Shown here piece after piece: positions 49,201 to 60,495 of a stretch of DNA of 64,000 bases. Position numbers and translations under genes: made by a program. Under the pieces are notes generated by a model. It worked only from the letters and a program-made list of their open reading frames with translations. It searched no databases and was not told where the DNA came from. Source of the DNA: Cryptomeria japonica (Eukaryota > Streptophyta > Pinopsida > Cupressales > Cupressaceae); contig NW_026729350.1 of assembly GCF_030272615.1 (NCBI RefSeq), positions 27,501 to 91,500 of the forward strand, written 5' to 3'. Numbering within the stretch: position 1 is the stretch's first letter; the number at the start of each line of letters is the position of its first letter.

Positions 49201-51000
49201 CAACACCAGATTATATACGGCCGGCCGTGATAGCCTAACTACAGATGGAACCTGTCCTTCACCCCGGTTGGATCGACCGGTTGAACAATCCAGCTACTTC
49301 CGGTAGTCGAGAGCTAGCCAATGAAGGAGAGCTAGCAGAGAGAACTGTTACCGTTTCTCGGAGAGCGAACTAGCGGTTGACTCCCGGTTACCTTTCTCGC
49401 TTTCAAAGCCAAATCAAAAAGCTGCGAGAAGGCGCCCCCCTAACTAATATTCTCTTCATTTCCTAACTAATATTCTAACTGGACCCCACTGATAATACAA
49501 TAATCGCTAGTCGATGCCGGATCAAACCGACTCATGACTTTTGAGCTTATCCTACCACACCTCCTCTCGGAATTACCCTCCTAACTAGTTTTTTTCCACC
49601 CTTCACCTCCTGTTATCCATCCCTCACCTGGGAAAGGATGGCGATGGAGGCCCCGATTCCAACGGCATCTAGCTTAATACTCCCTCCCACCCTCGGATAT
49701 ATTGAGCGGCTTTCTCTTTGCCACCGGAGGTGTGGGAAGGGCAACTTCTAGAGGCATTAGGCTAGCCACCGGAGGTGTGGGAAGGGCAACCAACTTAGGT
49801 AGGTAGGTAGGTAGGCATCTACCGTAACCGGCTGGCTCCTTCCACACGGAGCAGGAGAACAATGGCATCTAGCTCCGGCCAGAAGGAAGGTGAAATCTGC
49901 ATTGTTCGGAAGGTTACCCGGCATTGTTTGGTTCCCTCGTTCATTAACTACCTGGGGGTAAGGATGGACGGATGGAGAATCCTCCAATTTCCCCGGCTGG
50001 GCCGGGAGAAGGCTGGGCCGGCTTAAACTAATCTAGCTCCGGATGGATGGATTATGAAAAGGATGAATGGTCCAGCTCAAAAATAGAGAATCTAGTCTCC
50101 GGATGGAGAACAGGGGGTGCCACCCTTCCCACACCCTCGGTGGCAATGAAGGAGCCGGGTAACCGAGGGTGAATGAAGGACCTTCCTTACAGCCTCCAGT
50201 AGCACTCGACTCTCTAACTTGGTTCCTCAACCACCTTCCTTCTTTCTCGTTCTAGCTATGAGGACTAGCTAGAAAAACAAAAACTATTGAAGTTTATCGG
50301 CCAGTTTAGGCGTTTGGACGTTTGGACGGGATTTCTCGCTTTCCATCCTGAACCGGGGCCGTCCTTTCACCCCCGGCATTCGTTTTTTCAAAACTTCCGC
50401 GTCATCCTTCATCACCGTGGGTGAAGCTTGCTCCATCCTGAACCGGGGGTGGATGGAGGACCATCCTTAACCTCCAGGTAGTTCCCCTAGGCATGTTCCG
50501 TATAGAATCGAGAACGTACCGGGTGTATATAATCGAGAACGTACCGGGTTCGACGATTGAAACCCCCTCCCTTTCCCCGTCCTATTCATTGGGCGGCCGG
50601 CCCCTACTATTCTAATGGGCATTCCAATAGATAGTTGGCACCCCCGGATGGCCTACACTACCTTTATCTCCCTCCATCCTGAACTTCCATCTGTAGTTGA
50701 AGGGAAGCTTTTCCTCCCATCCGATTGGATTGTCCCGCTTGTCCTCCCATCCTACCGCTCCATCAAAAACCGGGTAGGCGGTCTCACTCTTCCCATGCTC
50801 GTCTCGCCTAACGTTCTATTTCGCCATCGGAGCTTATAAATGGTTCCTTGGATCCGATGGAAAGATGCGAATGCTCGACCGGCCCCTACTATCTATCTGT
50901 TCTGGCAGCCAAAAAACCAACCTGAGGGCTAGAACATCAGGGAGGGGCACAGTAGAAAACTTTGGATGGGGTTGCCGATTAGAACATTATTACCTTCGTT
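49200..51000. repeat. GGATGG/CCATCC-rich segment with local duplications
   Basis: A 26-bp direct repeat (GCCACCGGAGGTGTGGGAAG plus 6) lies at 49720-49745 and 49765-49790 and is followed by an AGGT microsatellite at 49797-49816. CGAGAACGTACCGGGT is duplicated near 50509 and 50534. Family A is at 50601-50620 and family B near 50492. CCATCCTGAAC words recur. No gene. Confidence 0.55.
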
Positions 51001-54000
51001 CGGGGGGACCACGCCAGTTCGCTTTTAGCCAGTTGCCTTCCACTTCCGAATACAATAAAAGAAATCAGCAGCCAGAATACAAGAGTTAATCGTTAGCAGC
51101 CAGTTGCCTTCCTTTCTCGCCGGGAGATCCTTGTTCTCGAACGGATGAAAGCTCGTCAATGGGTGGACTACCGGAAACCCAGCACGCAGAAGGAGGCACG
51201 CACGCCAGAAAGCAAGCAAGGCAACTTATCTGTCTTGGGCAGCCACTGTCCTTTTCTCTCCATTATATTGAAGGAGGCAACGGGTGAGCTATAGGGTGGG
51301 TAGTTCACCGACTCGAAAGTGACTTCTTCTTTCCTGGAAGCAAGAGGGAGGTAGGCTCCTCGTTGACTTCCGGTTGCCCTCCTCTCCTAACTATAGTTGT
51401 TTAATTCTCCAACTATAGCCGGAGGAAAGGAGTTCCATCCATCCTAGTTGAGCATGCTCGAGCTAGATAACGTTGAACTCCCACTGTCCATCGGGGCCAC
51501 CCTTAAAGAATATTGATTGTTCGGCTCCCAACTATAATAGCTCCCCTGGGATCTCCGAGATTGGCTATTTCCATCCTGAACCCGCTCTGAAGCTGCCGAC
51601 TGCCATAGAATTTGAGGGGGGGGGCCTCCCGAGTTCTTGATATCCTTCCTAATTGTATATAGGAGGAAGGGAGTTCGTTACTCATTACCCACCGGGGGTG
51701 TAGCTTGCGACGTTTTAGAGGCCATCGTTACTCCATCCAACACTCCCTTCCGATCCAACTTCTCATTGCCGGGTGGGTAACCAACCTTCCTTCCTCCTTC
51801 TGGCTTATTGTAGCGGGCTGATTAATTAAGTAACCTTCCTTCCATCCTCTCACTCAATGACAAATTTGATCTCCGTGCTCACAATCCACTGAAGGACTAC
51901 CCGAGTAACGAGTTCTAATGGATTAGCAGGACATACCCTCCAGGACCCCACTGACCTGCCTAACGTTGATTCCCGGGGGCCCTAGCTCGGAAGGCCCTCC
52001 CAACTATTGAAAATAGCTTTCCCGACGAGGAGCCCTACTATTTGAAGGGCTGTATTCAACTCTTTGTTCTCTGGTCCGTCCTCCTTTATTGCCTAACTGT
52101 TTAACCGGGCTCTTGGCTGGATGGTAACAGTGCTGTCCGAACTTCCTGAACACAGCTGGCGGTATTATTGTTCTCTGAGAACCTAACTGTTTGTGCTTTC
52201 CCAACTCCCGCAGCAACTATAGAACTATAGAAATAAAGTTGTGAGAACTCCAGGGCTTCCCACCCGCCGCCTAACCCCCAGCACCCCCGGATGGAAGTGA
52301 AGGATGGACGGCTGGATGAGCTAATACACCCACCCTCGGTCCAGCTGGCTAGCTAACTGACAACTATGATTACCGGGCAATCAATGTTGTTAACGGGCAC
52401 CTTGACCTTCCTGCTTCTCTAGCCTGCATCTTGAACTGCTTCACTTGTCCTCTCGTTCGTCCCCACCTCCATTGCTACTGGGTATCTCCTCCATGAAAGT
52501 GTCCTCTCGTTCGTCCCCACCTCCATTGCTATTCCTCCAGCCCAGAGAGAGAACAATATCGTTAATTCTCCAGCCCAGAGAACAAGTTCAATTAATGAGG
52601 CTAGGGCTCCAACTATAGGTAGGACGGCAGCATGCTCTAGTTGGTGCTCCCTTCCTAGCTCCTCGAAACGGCTAGATATTGTATACCTGGTAAGGAGTGG
52701 TGGGAAGACTGTAATCAATATTCTTTCAGGGTGGCCGCTCCGGATGGAGAACCTTCATTCCATCCTGTAATCAACCGGGGGTTATAAGGAAGGAACCTCC
52801 TTCTAGTAATTCAACTCCCTGCCTTATAGTATGGATAGCCGAACAATCCTTCTGGGTAACCTGAGCTGGACCGAGGGTGCTGGACTCCTGCCCGTGAAAG
52901 GAAGTTATTGTCCCTCCCGTGAAAGAGAACTACAATCAATCCATCCGTCCCTCCCTCCCGTGAAAGAACGAACTAGTTGACTTCCATCCGAACGAACAAC
53001 TATAGTTAGGGGAATTGCCCGCCCTACCCTACCCTACCCTAAGTTGTTAACCTGCCTGATGGGTGAGATGGGATTACCTGAACTTCTCAAAAAGATGGGT
53101 CCCTTCACCCCCGGGTGAGATGGGTGTTCTCGATCTCGATCTCCTGGGATAGTTGACTGAATGAAGCTAGGCCTCCCTTCCTTCCGCCCTACAATTCGCC
53201 CAACTTTCAAATAGCTATGACAATCCAACCGGGGGTGAGGATGGAGGGCACCCTCGGTTAGGCACTAGGCCAATCCAACAGGCCCATAGAATTGTAGGGG
53301 GACAGGAAAGAAACCAGAAACCGGATGCTCGAAAAAAGGACCGATCCATCCTGAACCCCCGGTGGGAGGCGGCTTCAAATGAAAGAGGGCGGGTAAACTA
53401 ATTAACTAAACTACCGAGAAAGGTGAAGCTAACTAGTCTACAGCCTGAGAGCTGGCCAGGGAGGTTGGGAGTTCTTCGTTACTTCCAGCAAGCGACCCAC
53501 CCCGGCGCTAACCTCGTTAATGATGATAGTTCCTGCCTGGGATTCCAATGATGATAGTTCCTGGCCGATAGCCCCGGAAGGAAGGAGATCAGCATAACCC
53601 GGTGGCCTATGGGGTTAGGCCGACAAGATAGAAACTGTAGAAAGTCGCGGATTGGAGGGAGGGTCCTCGTTTCCGATTCTAGTGAAACAGCAGGGAGGGA
53701 ACCCTTGACCGGGGGTGAGGATGGATAAGCTGATGGAGGGATGAACCAGCTGCCTACCATCCAGATGAGTGAACAGTTATAGCACTCTAACCTTCACCCA
53801 TCGGTTACGTAATGGAAAGAGAGGGGGTGTTATCCATCTGGACGTAAGGGTGGGAGGAGCGTAGAGAATCGATAAAGAGGAAAGGAGGAAGGTTTAAACC
53901 ATCCAGGTTGTCGTGAACTCGAACCTTCCGGATGGATGCATGGTTCCGGATGGATGGGAACAAAGGATGGTAACAGTATATCCGGGGGTGGAAGGCGTAA

Positions 54001-56030
54001 ATAAAGGGTGGCCCGGATGCAAGCTCGTCGAAGATAGCCCTCTAGTTCTAGTCGTTGGATGGAAGCTCGGATGGAAGGAAGCTCGTCCAGACCTATCTAT
54101 AATAGAAGCTTTCACTCATCCTGCCATCAGTAGAAACTCTAGTGAACTACCGGTCCAGCCTGAACCCCCTCCTTGGATCCGCTGGAACTTCAGAATGCAC
54201 CTATCCAGCCAAACCCGTTGAGGGCTGCTTCTGGAGCTGCGCCTGGAACCGGGGGTGCCCTTTTTTGAGATAATTCAGGTAACTCGATCGGCTAACTAGC
54301 CAGCCCTAGAATATTGTATTGGCTCGGCTGAGCCAGAAGGCTCGGCTGAGGACGGCTCGCTCGGCTGAGTCCCAACGAACAACTATAATGGGTAGTGGAA
54401 CTATAGGAGATGGGCCAGATCGGTGGATTGATCGAGACTGAAGATAGTTCGTTAGATCGGTGGATTGATCGACCGGTTAAACGAACTAGTTTAATTACCC
54501 GCAACAGGGATAGTTGAGGGACCCTGATGCCGTGGCTATAACTACGTTTGAGAGGGGGTGAGGGAAGGATATCTATAGTTCGGGGTAGCATGATCAAGAT
54601 TTCTCTGGGCTTGCCAGGGCTCCAACTAATATGGGAAATTCTAGTCCATGGATCAACTGCGGCTGGTGGCTACTTCCTTCCTTCCGGCCAATCAAGTTGT
54701 TAACTTCTATCCGCTTCCATCAATTTGTTCAAAATTGTCTACCGGTTGAACTCCCTGAACTATAATAAGGGAGGGACATCCATCCAACTGTAGGATGGGA
54801 GGACAAGAGCAAGAATCCTGAACCCCGGACAATAAACTACATAACTAATTTGGTTGGATCCGATAACTACTCGACCGGGCACAAAAACAAAGGAGGGAAG
54901 GAAAGCAAGCAAGGCCCCATAGAATTGTAGGGAATAATAGAATAGTAGGGCCCGACCTTCCTTTTTTCGAACAATCCAATGCTTCAACTTCTCATTTTCC
55001 GCCGGGTAACCTTCCGTTTCTCAGGATGGGCCACGGTCGGATGCTATTTCTGCCGGGTTGAACTCCTGTAGCTCTGGGACAATAACTCCCTTTCACGGGC
55101 AGGAGGCTCAGATAAAACAATCTAACTACCAAAATCTGTTTCATTCCCCCAGGCCCCCCGATAATAGGTTAGGCAATCTTCCTTCCTCCATCAACTACTT
55201 TATCGAGCCCCCTACTATTTTCTAGGCAACTAGTTTCTTTCCATCGGCCCCTACGGCAACAACTACTTGATCGAGTCCATCGGTCCTACCTGTTCTCTGG
55301 GCGAGAAATAACTCACTTTATACCTTTATCGCCGGTCCTAACCGGATGGAAGCTCGTCGAAGACAATACCCTCTAGTCACCTACCTAATGGATGGACTAC
55401 CTAATGGATGGAAGCAGAAGGAGGCACGCACGCCTAAGTGAAATTAGCCAGTTGCCTGCCAGCCCTGTCTTTCTTTATTCCCACCGGGGGGCCGAACGCC
55501 TTATTCTAGTTGTTGAACTCGGGAATGCTTCCGGCCAATCAAAACGACATTTCTTGCCAGCTATCCTTCCTTGTCGAATTCGTTCGATCTTAGTCCCTAG
55601 AGATTCCCCTACAATTCTATGGGCCTGTTGGCACGTTACGTATAGAACTCGACGAGAATTAAGTTGAGACTTCTTCGCCATTCTATGGGCCGTCTCTTTA
55701 CTCGACATTCTAGTTAATGAGCCCATGGAATTGTAGTTTCTCGATTCTATACGTAACATGCCCGGCTGCTAGTATGGTTCTAATCGTAGGGTTGGGTGGG
55801 GATTGTAGTTAGACCACCCCCCCATCATAGTTGTTATTGTAGGGCCCCCAGCCGAATTGGGCGGGGGGGGTAGGGGTAGCCTGAATTAATGTACGCCTGC
55901 TAGAGGTTGCCTATTCGCCAGCCCCTACTATTCGACCACCCACCCTGCCAAAGTTGGCATGTTACGTATAAAATCGTCGACTGCCCTATTATTAGATTAT
56001 TCAACGGCTAGTCCCACCCCCTTACCTTAG
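51000..56030. repeat. Short-repeat cluster with many local duplications
   Basis: AGAAGGAGGCACGCACGCC occurs near 51188 and 55408, and AGCCAGTTGCCT near 51036, 51097 and 55448. A 32-bp direct repeat (word CTCTCGTTCGTCCCCACCTC) is at 52446-52477 and 52500-52531. CCTCCCGTGAAAGA-type words occur three times at about 52890-52970, and ACCCT repeats near 53024-53040. Family B lies at 55744 and 55959, and family A near 52031, 53284, 54917, 54939 and 55609. No gene. Confidence 0.6.
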
Positions 56031-57400
56031 GCTAGTTTCCATAGCATGGTATCTAGTAATAGCTTATTATTCTACAAGAGTAAATAATGCAACAACCGTT
56101 TAGCATTTAGCAATAGCAGGCTAGTATCCCTTAGTCATTTTGTGCATTATAATCACAATTTTCTGTAACAATAATGAGTGGTACAATTGATTCCCTAATG
56201 AGAGGATAAACGGCTCGAAAACCATACCGTTAACGCTTCGTGCCCTACAAGGCTACATTTATTGCTTATCAAGGTAAGTGGTATTTCGAGTTTTGCCCCA
56301 CATGGATTTGTCGTATGCTGCCCCGGAACATGTCTTCTCTGCCAATTCTTTCCTAAGATCTCGGCCCCTAGATATTATATGGCGGCTCGTGCCCCAAAGC
56401 AACAGGAGACGTGCTTGACCAGATCGAACCCTACGCATAGGCGCAAAGCGAAATGAACCATCAGGACGAGATTTGTGCAAGGCGCTTGTAGGACCGGAGA
56501 TTGTTTCTTGGTCTACGGCTTTCAGGGGCCCTGGATGATTGAATGGATTTGTAGGCTATTACAAGGTTGCCCAAGTCAGCTACTGTTGTCAGTACGTTAA
56601 TCCGCCTGCCCACTCAATTCTTATCCTACGCACTGCTCAAAGTTTGGATTGTTTGCTTCATCGTTACGAGAACAATACATTGTTTGGGCGGCCCCGTTGT
56701 TTATAACGCTCCATGTTGGGTGCCGCCCGCGTATACCGACAGAGACGTATAAAGCGCATCCTTCGTGTAGCTTACCGATGCTGCTACTACGATCCCTAGT
56801 CACTAGCAGAGATTACGTCCACGCCCTTCAAGGCTTTCATGTCCACTTAGGCCCAGGCTTTCCAATAGTACTACTTCGTACGAAGATCACTCGATTGCGA
56901 AATATTTTGAGACAACGCGTCAAATCGCTTTCTATATACGATGCAAACTTTAATGAGATATCAATTTGGTTTCGATCGATTCAGAGGGGTTTAACACTCG
57001 ATTGACATAGGTATTTATTGCTCGGGCTTGACTGGAGATCGAGGAGCCCCTCAAATTCTATGGCGCATATTCCCATGAGACAATGCATTCTGAGCGCTTC
57101 GATCGATCACGTTGCAGGCACTTTACTATGAACATCTTATATACGATGCATTCTTCGCGCAATCCAGTATCCAATTAATGGTATCTGTAGCAGCCAACTT
57201 GGTACCTTGCGCATTTTCCTAGCAGCTAAGGTGGTATGTACATTTCTCTTTTATTACGATGCATCAATAAGCTAGGAGGTTGGTTCTTTCACGTACACAT
57301 CTATGGGTTATTGTAACGTTGCTCCTAGCGGCTCGCTCCGGGTCGAGAGGAACCAGTTCTTGATCACGATGCAGTACCGGCGAAAGTATATCCAGCCACC
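56030..57400. other. Repeat-poor segment
   Basis: No family B or C copy and only a weak family A variant near 57052. The motif ACGATGCA appears near 56937, 57142 and 57255, with a CACGATGCA form near 57365, which may be a weak long-period pattern. A 118-codon plus frame at 56649-57005 shows no recognisable domain. No gene is assigned. Confidence 0.4.
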
Positions 57401-58250
57401 CGCCACTATTACTACCGCAGCCAGAAAGCCACCAGCCTTACCTACCACCCACTAGCCTTATCCGTCCAATGCACAGGCAGGATCCATAGATGTACACCCA
57501 TCGGAATAAGATTGACCAGCAAAGGCAGAGTCATAGGCCATCGGAATAAGATTGACCAGCAAAGGCAGAGTCATAGGCCATCGGAATAAGATTGACCAGC
57601 AAAGGCAGAGTCATAGGCAGAGGCTAAAGTGGTGGAGGGAACATAAATACCAACAGCAAAGGCTACGGCACCTACAGTAACAAGGTAAGCATCACCGGCA
57701 AGGACAGATGCAGTAGATCTTACGGGTGTAGATTGAGCAGTTGTTTCTGATAGAGAAGCAAAGGCATGGGTTCCAGTGCCAGGTGTAGATTGGCTCAGGC
57801 TCAATGAACCATATTAAATAGGTCACAGGCGACCACGGGCATCAACCAATTGAACAAAAGCAGATCCATACCCAGTGAACTCAGTTGACCCCATGCCAGT
57901 TTTTGATCCATCCATTGGAGATTCGACGTAAAGCAGTAGCCCCATTACTAGAGGCATAAGTAAGGATGACAGCAGTAGGAAAGGCAGTTTACCTGGCAGA
58001 GGCACGAAATACAAAACTCGTATGATAGCCAGCATCTCGCCCGGATCCAAAAGCATCCCCTCCAGTATCAGTCGAAAATCCAAGCGCGGAGACATACCTA
58101 TTGGGGATTACCTATAACCTAGAAGTGAGAGGAACATAAACATGAGTCGAAAAAGCTAAATCCGAGGTTGATATCAAGATCAAAGGCTCGAAGCAGGATC
58201 AAGACTAAATCAGAGCCTCTGAAAGCAAAGACATAAATTGAAGCAGCGAA
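57400..58250 (-). repeat. Degenerate codon-like block, minus orientation
   Basis: This is the complementary orientation of the 24.0-27.35 kb texture. On the minus strand it reads Ala/Ser/Thr/Val-rich peptide (for example at 57571-57804: SLSETTAQSTPVRSTASVLA). Open frames at 57571-57804, 57823-58095 and 58119-58448 are pieces of this. It contains the 40-bp triplication. I do not believe it is a functional gene. Confidence 0.45.
57499..57618. repeat. 40-bp tandem repeat, three exact copies
   Basis: Units 57499-57538, 57539-57578 and 57579-57618 are identical (word CATCGGAATAAGATTGACCA plus 20 more). Identity of all three indicates a recent expansion inside the degenerate block. Because 40 is not a multiple of 3, each unit shifts the reading frame. 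Confidence 0.95.
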
Positions 58251-58549
58251 GGTTCCCGAAAAGCAGCAGGTACGGGGTTGGATGATCGCTGTCCTTTTGC
58301 TAGAATTACGTTTGCCCAAGCAGCCACTCATGGGCGCACAGTTCAATTGTTCCCACCGCCTAGATCGAGCTACGCATCTCACTAGCACGGCTCTCCGGGC
58401 GAACGAACCAAGTGATCGGAAGGAATGGGTACCAGCGGCGACTTCCATAGACCATGCGTTCCATAACCGGGATCTGATTCTTCAATATTCTATAGACGAT
58501 GCTTTTCACGAATGTTTTGACTCTAGGTAATACTTTGTTGGGATCGACT

Positions 58550-59560
58550 ATGGGATAATACTTTGCTGGGATAACACATTTTGCTGCTCCTTAACTATTT
58601 GTTCTCTCAACCCTTGTTCTCTATCCCTCGTAATGGTGTTTGGCTTTTGATTGAGTGGGGAGATCGGGGTTCGAACCCTCATTGCCTGGATAGGCCGACT
58701 AACCTAATTGTCTTATCCACCCCGCCAGTTCGGGGTTACCTTAGGCTTGCTCTCCTACCTCTGGCCACAGCCTCTGAGACTGTGATTTTATGCTGGAACC
58801 GTCATGAACTGATCAATCACAACCCCGAAACTGAGAAAAAAAACCACGAGTTTTTTTTCAGGCAGCACCAAAGTGCTGATCAGCAGCACCCCATAGCCCT
58901 CGACATTCTATGGGGCCGGGGAATAGATTCTATACGTAATATGCCAGAAGGAACTAGAACTCCGGAACTAGAACTCCGGCCCCCCCGGGAGGTATATTAT
59001 TGTTGGCATGTTACGTATAGAATCGAGCAATATCCCCTACTATTCTATGGTGGAGTCTCTTCCACCTATCCTTCCTCTTCTATAAAGATAGCCCGCCCAA
59101 TCGCCAAGGGGCCGGGGCGAAGGCGAGATTCTATACGTAACATGGGAGGGCCCCTACAATAATCTACCTCCCAGGGGGGGCCAGGGTAGTTATTGGGGGG
59201 GCAGGTCCCATAGAATTGATAGGGGCATGGGTAGAGGTAGGAATTTGAATGGGTAGGGGTAGGTTCCCCGGGTGGGCAATCTCTCCTCCCACCCCAATAG
59301 ATCGAACCATCTCTCCATTGATCCCCTTCCCTGGCAAATAGTAGGGGGTAGGGGATCCCGCCCCGGCTAGCCCCTACGATAATATACCTCCCGGGGGGCG
59401 GCTGGGCTCTATTGGTAGGGGGCCGCTCGATGATTCTCTACGTAACATGCCCCTACGATAATATACCTCCCGGGGGGCGGCTGGCTAGTTTAGGGCGGGC
59501 CCCCTACTATTCGCCCTATTATTCTATTATTGCTCGATTCTATACGTAACATGCCAACGG
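58550..59560. repeat. Short-repeat cluster with composite B-C elements
   Basis: Family B lies at 58927, 59007 (reverse), 59128, 59433 and 59537. Family C is at about 58987 (reverse), 59151-59189, 59371-59405 and 59450-59484. B abuts C directly at 59433-59484, and the mirrored C-then-B order is at 58987-59023. The two family C copies at 59371 and 59450 share 35 bases. Family A lies near 59034, 59209 and 59505. No gene. Confidence 0.8.
58656..58723 (-). other. tRNA-derived segment (pseudo-tRNA or SINE head)
   Basis: On the minus strand GGGGTGG at the 5' end pairs with TCTCCCC plus discriminator A at the 3' end with one T-T mismatch. AGAC with GTC and an intervening AGG give a D-arm-like hairpin, and GGTTCGAACCC matches the pol III B box and T-loop. 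At 68 nt it is short, and the middle (GCCT ATCC AGGC) does not form a normal anticodon arm. Such tRNA heads are typical of plant SINEs or degenerate tRNAs. The overlapping 193-codon plus frame (58581-59162) reads GDRGSNP here, the usual artefact of translating a T-arm. Confidence 0.35.
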
Positions 59561-60150
59561 CACTTCCGGATCTCGCTCGAACAAATATCCGTCTCTCCTT
59601 GATCGTTGCCACTGCGAAATGATTCAATTGGTTATCGTAGCTCGCTTAGGTCAAGAGATATATAAATTCAACAAAGGAAGAAGTGGCTCACAGGGCACAC
59701 GTGGCAGGAGTGGTAGTAAAAGTGATCAATTCCCTGTTAGTTCGCTTATGGCCCTAGCCCCTTTCCCCCTACTACAACTACTATTCATTCATTAAAGGAA
59801 CAAGATGTGCTATGAGTGAGGCAAACCAGATACACATCTTATATAAATAGAGGAGATAAAGAAGGTCGGGTTATTTATATCGGTAGTTACCATACTACTT
59901 ATTCAGCCGAAAGCACAGCTGCCCTACATTCATGAAGCCCCACCCACTTGGGATGTTTGCAGGAAGAGGAGTGGTTGGTGCGTCAATAACATGCTTGCTA
60001 TGCCAAACGAAGAAGAGAGATTTAGTTGGAGGAGGGGTGGGCCGAGCGGATAGATGCATGGCTGGCCAGCGCTTCCTATGAGCCCCCTATCGAGTTCAAT
60101 GAGGCGTGAGCCAGCCTAGCTAGCCAGAAGCGGGTCTGAAAAATAGAATA
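59560..60150. other. Repeat-free segment before the copia fragment
   Basis: No family A-H copy and no recognised gene. It may belong to the same imported segment as the copia fragment that follows, but I see no integrase or Gag motif. Confidence 0.35.
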
Positions 60151-60151
60151 A

Positions 60152-60495
60152 AAGGCAGATGGCTCTATGGAAAGTGACAGGGCAAGATTGGTAGCAAAAG
60201 GCCCAAGTCATCAAGGGAATAGATTCTGAATAGGGATTAGATGCTATAGCAAAGATGGCACCTATTAGGTTATTGTTGGCTTTCGCTACGGCTCATCATC
60301 TAGAGGTTGAGCAAATGGATGTGAGCACCAAATTCTTGCATGGTTCATTATAATATCAAATTGACATGTAACAGCCTGCAAGTTTTGAGGAAAGAGAGCC
60401 CGTGGTATGCGAGAGAAAGAAGTCGCGGGTTAAAGCAATAACCTGGGCAATCATACCAATGGTTGATAGGTATGTTTTAAGGCAAGGCTGCGCCC
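60152..60495 (+). pseudogene. Decayed Ty1/copia reverse transcriptase fragment
   Basis: The start of the RVT_2-type reverse transcriptase is readable. KADGSMES and RARLVAKG (60152-60214) match the family's conserved entry. After a +1 frameshift near 60215 come KMAPIRLLLAFATAHH, LEVEQMDVSTKFLHGSL, QPASFEERE, then RKKSRVKAITWA and VDRYVLRQG, in the family's order and spacing (the usual forms are QMDVKTAFLHG and KKSLYGLKQ). In-frame stops are TAG at 60231, TAA at 60351 and TAA at 60369. The catalytic YVDD region, RNase H, integrase and LTRs are not seen. This is a dead nuclear-type retrotransposon piece of about 340 bp, as found in plant mitochondrial genomes. Confidence 0.85.

Noticed and set aside
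58581-59162. 193-codon plus frame as a gene
   Set aside because: It spans the antisense of a tRNA-like segment and several family A, B and C copies (HVTYRI, DSIRNM).
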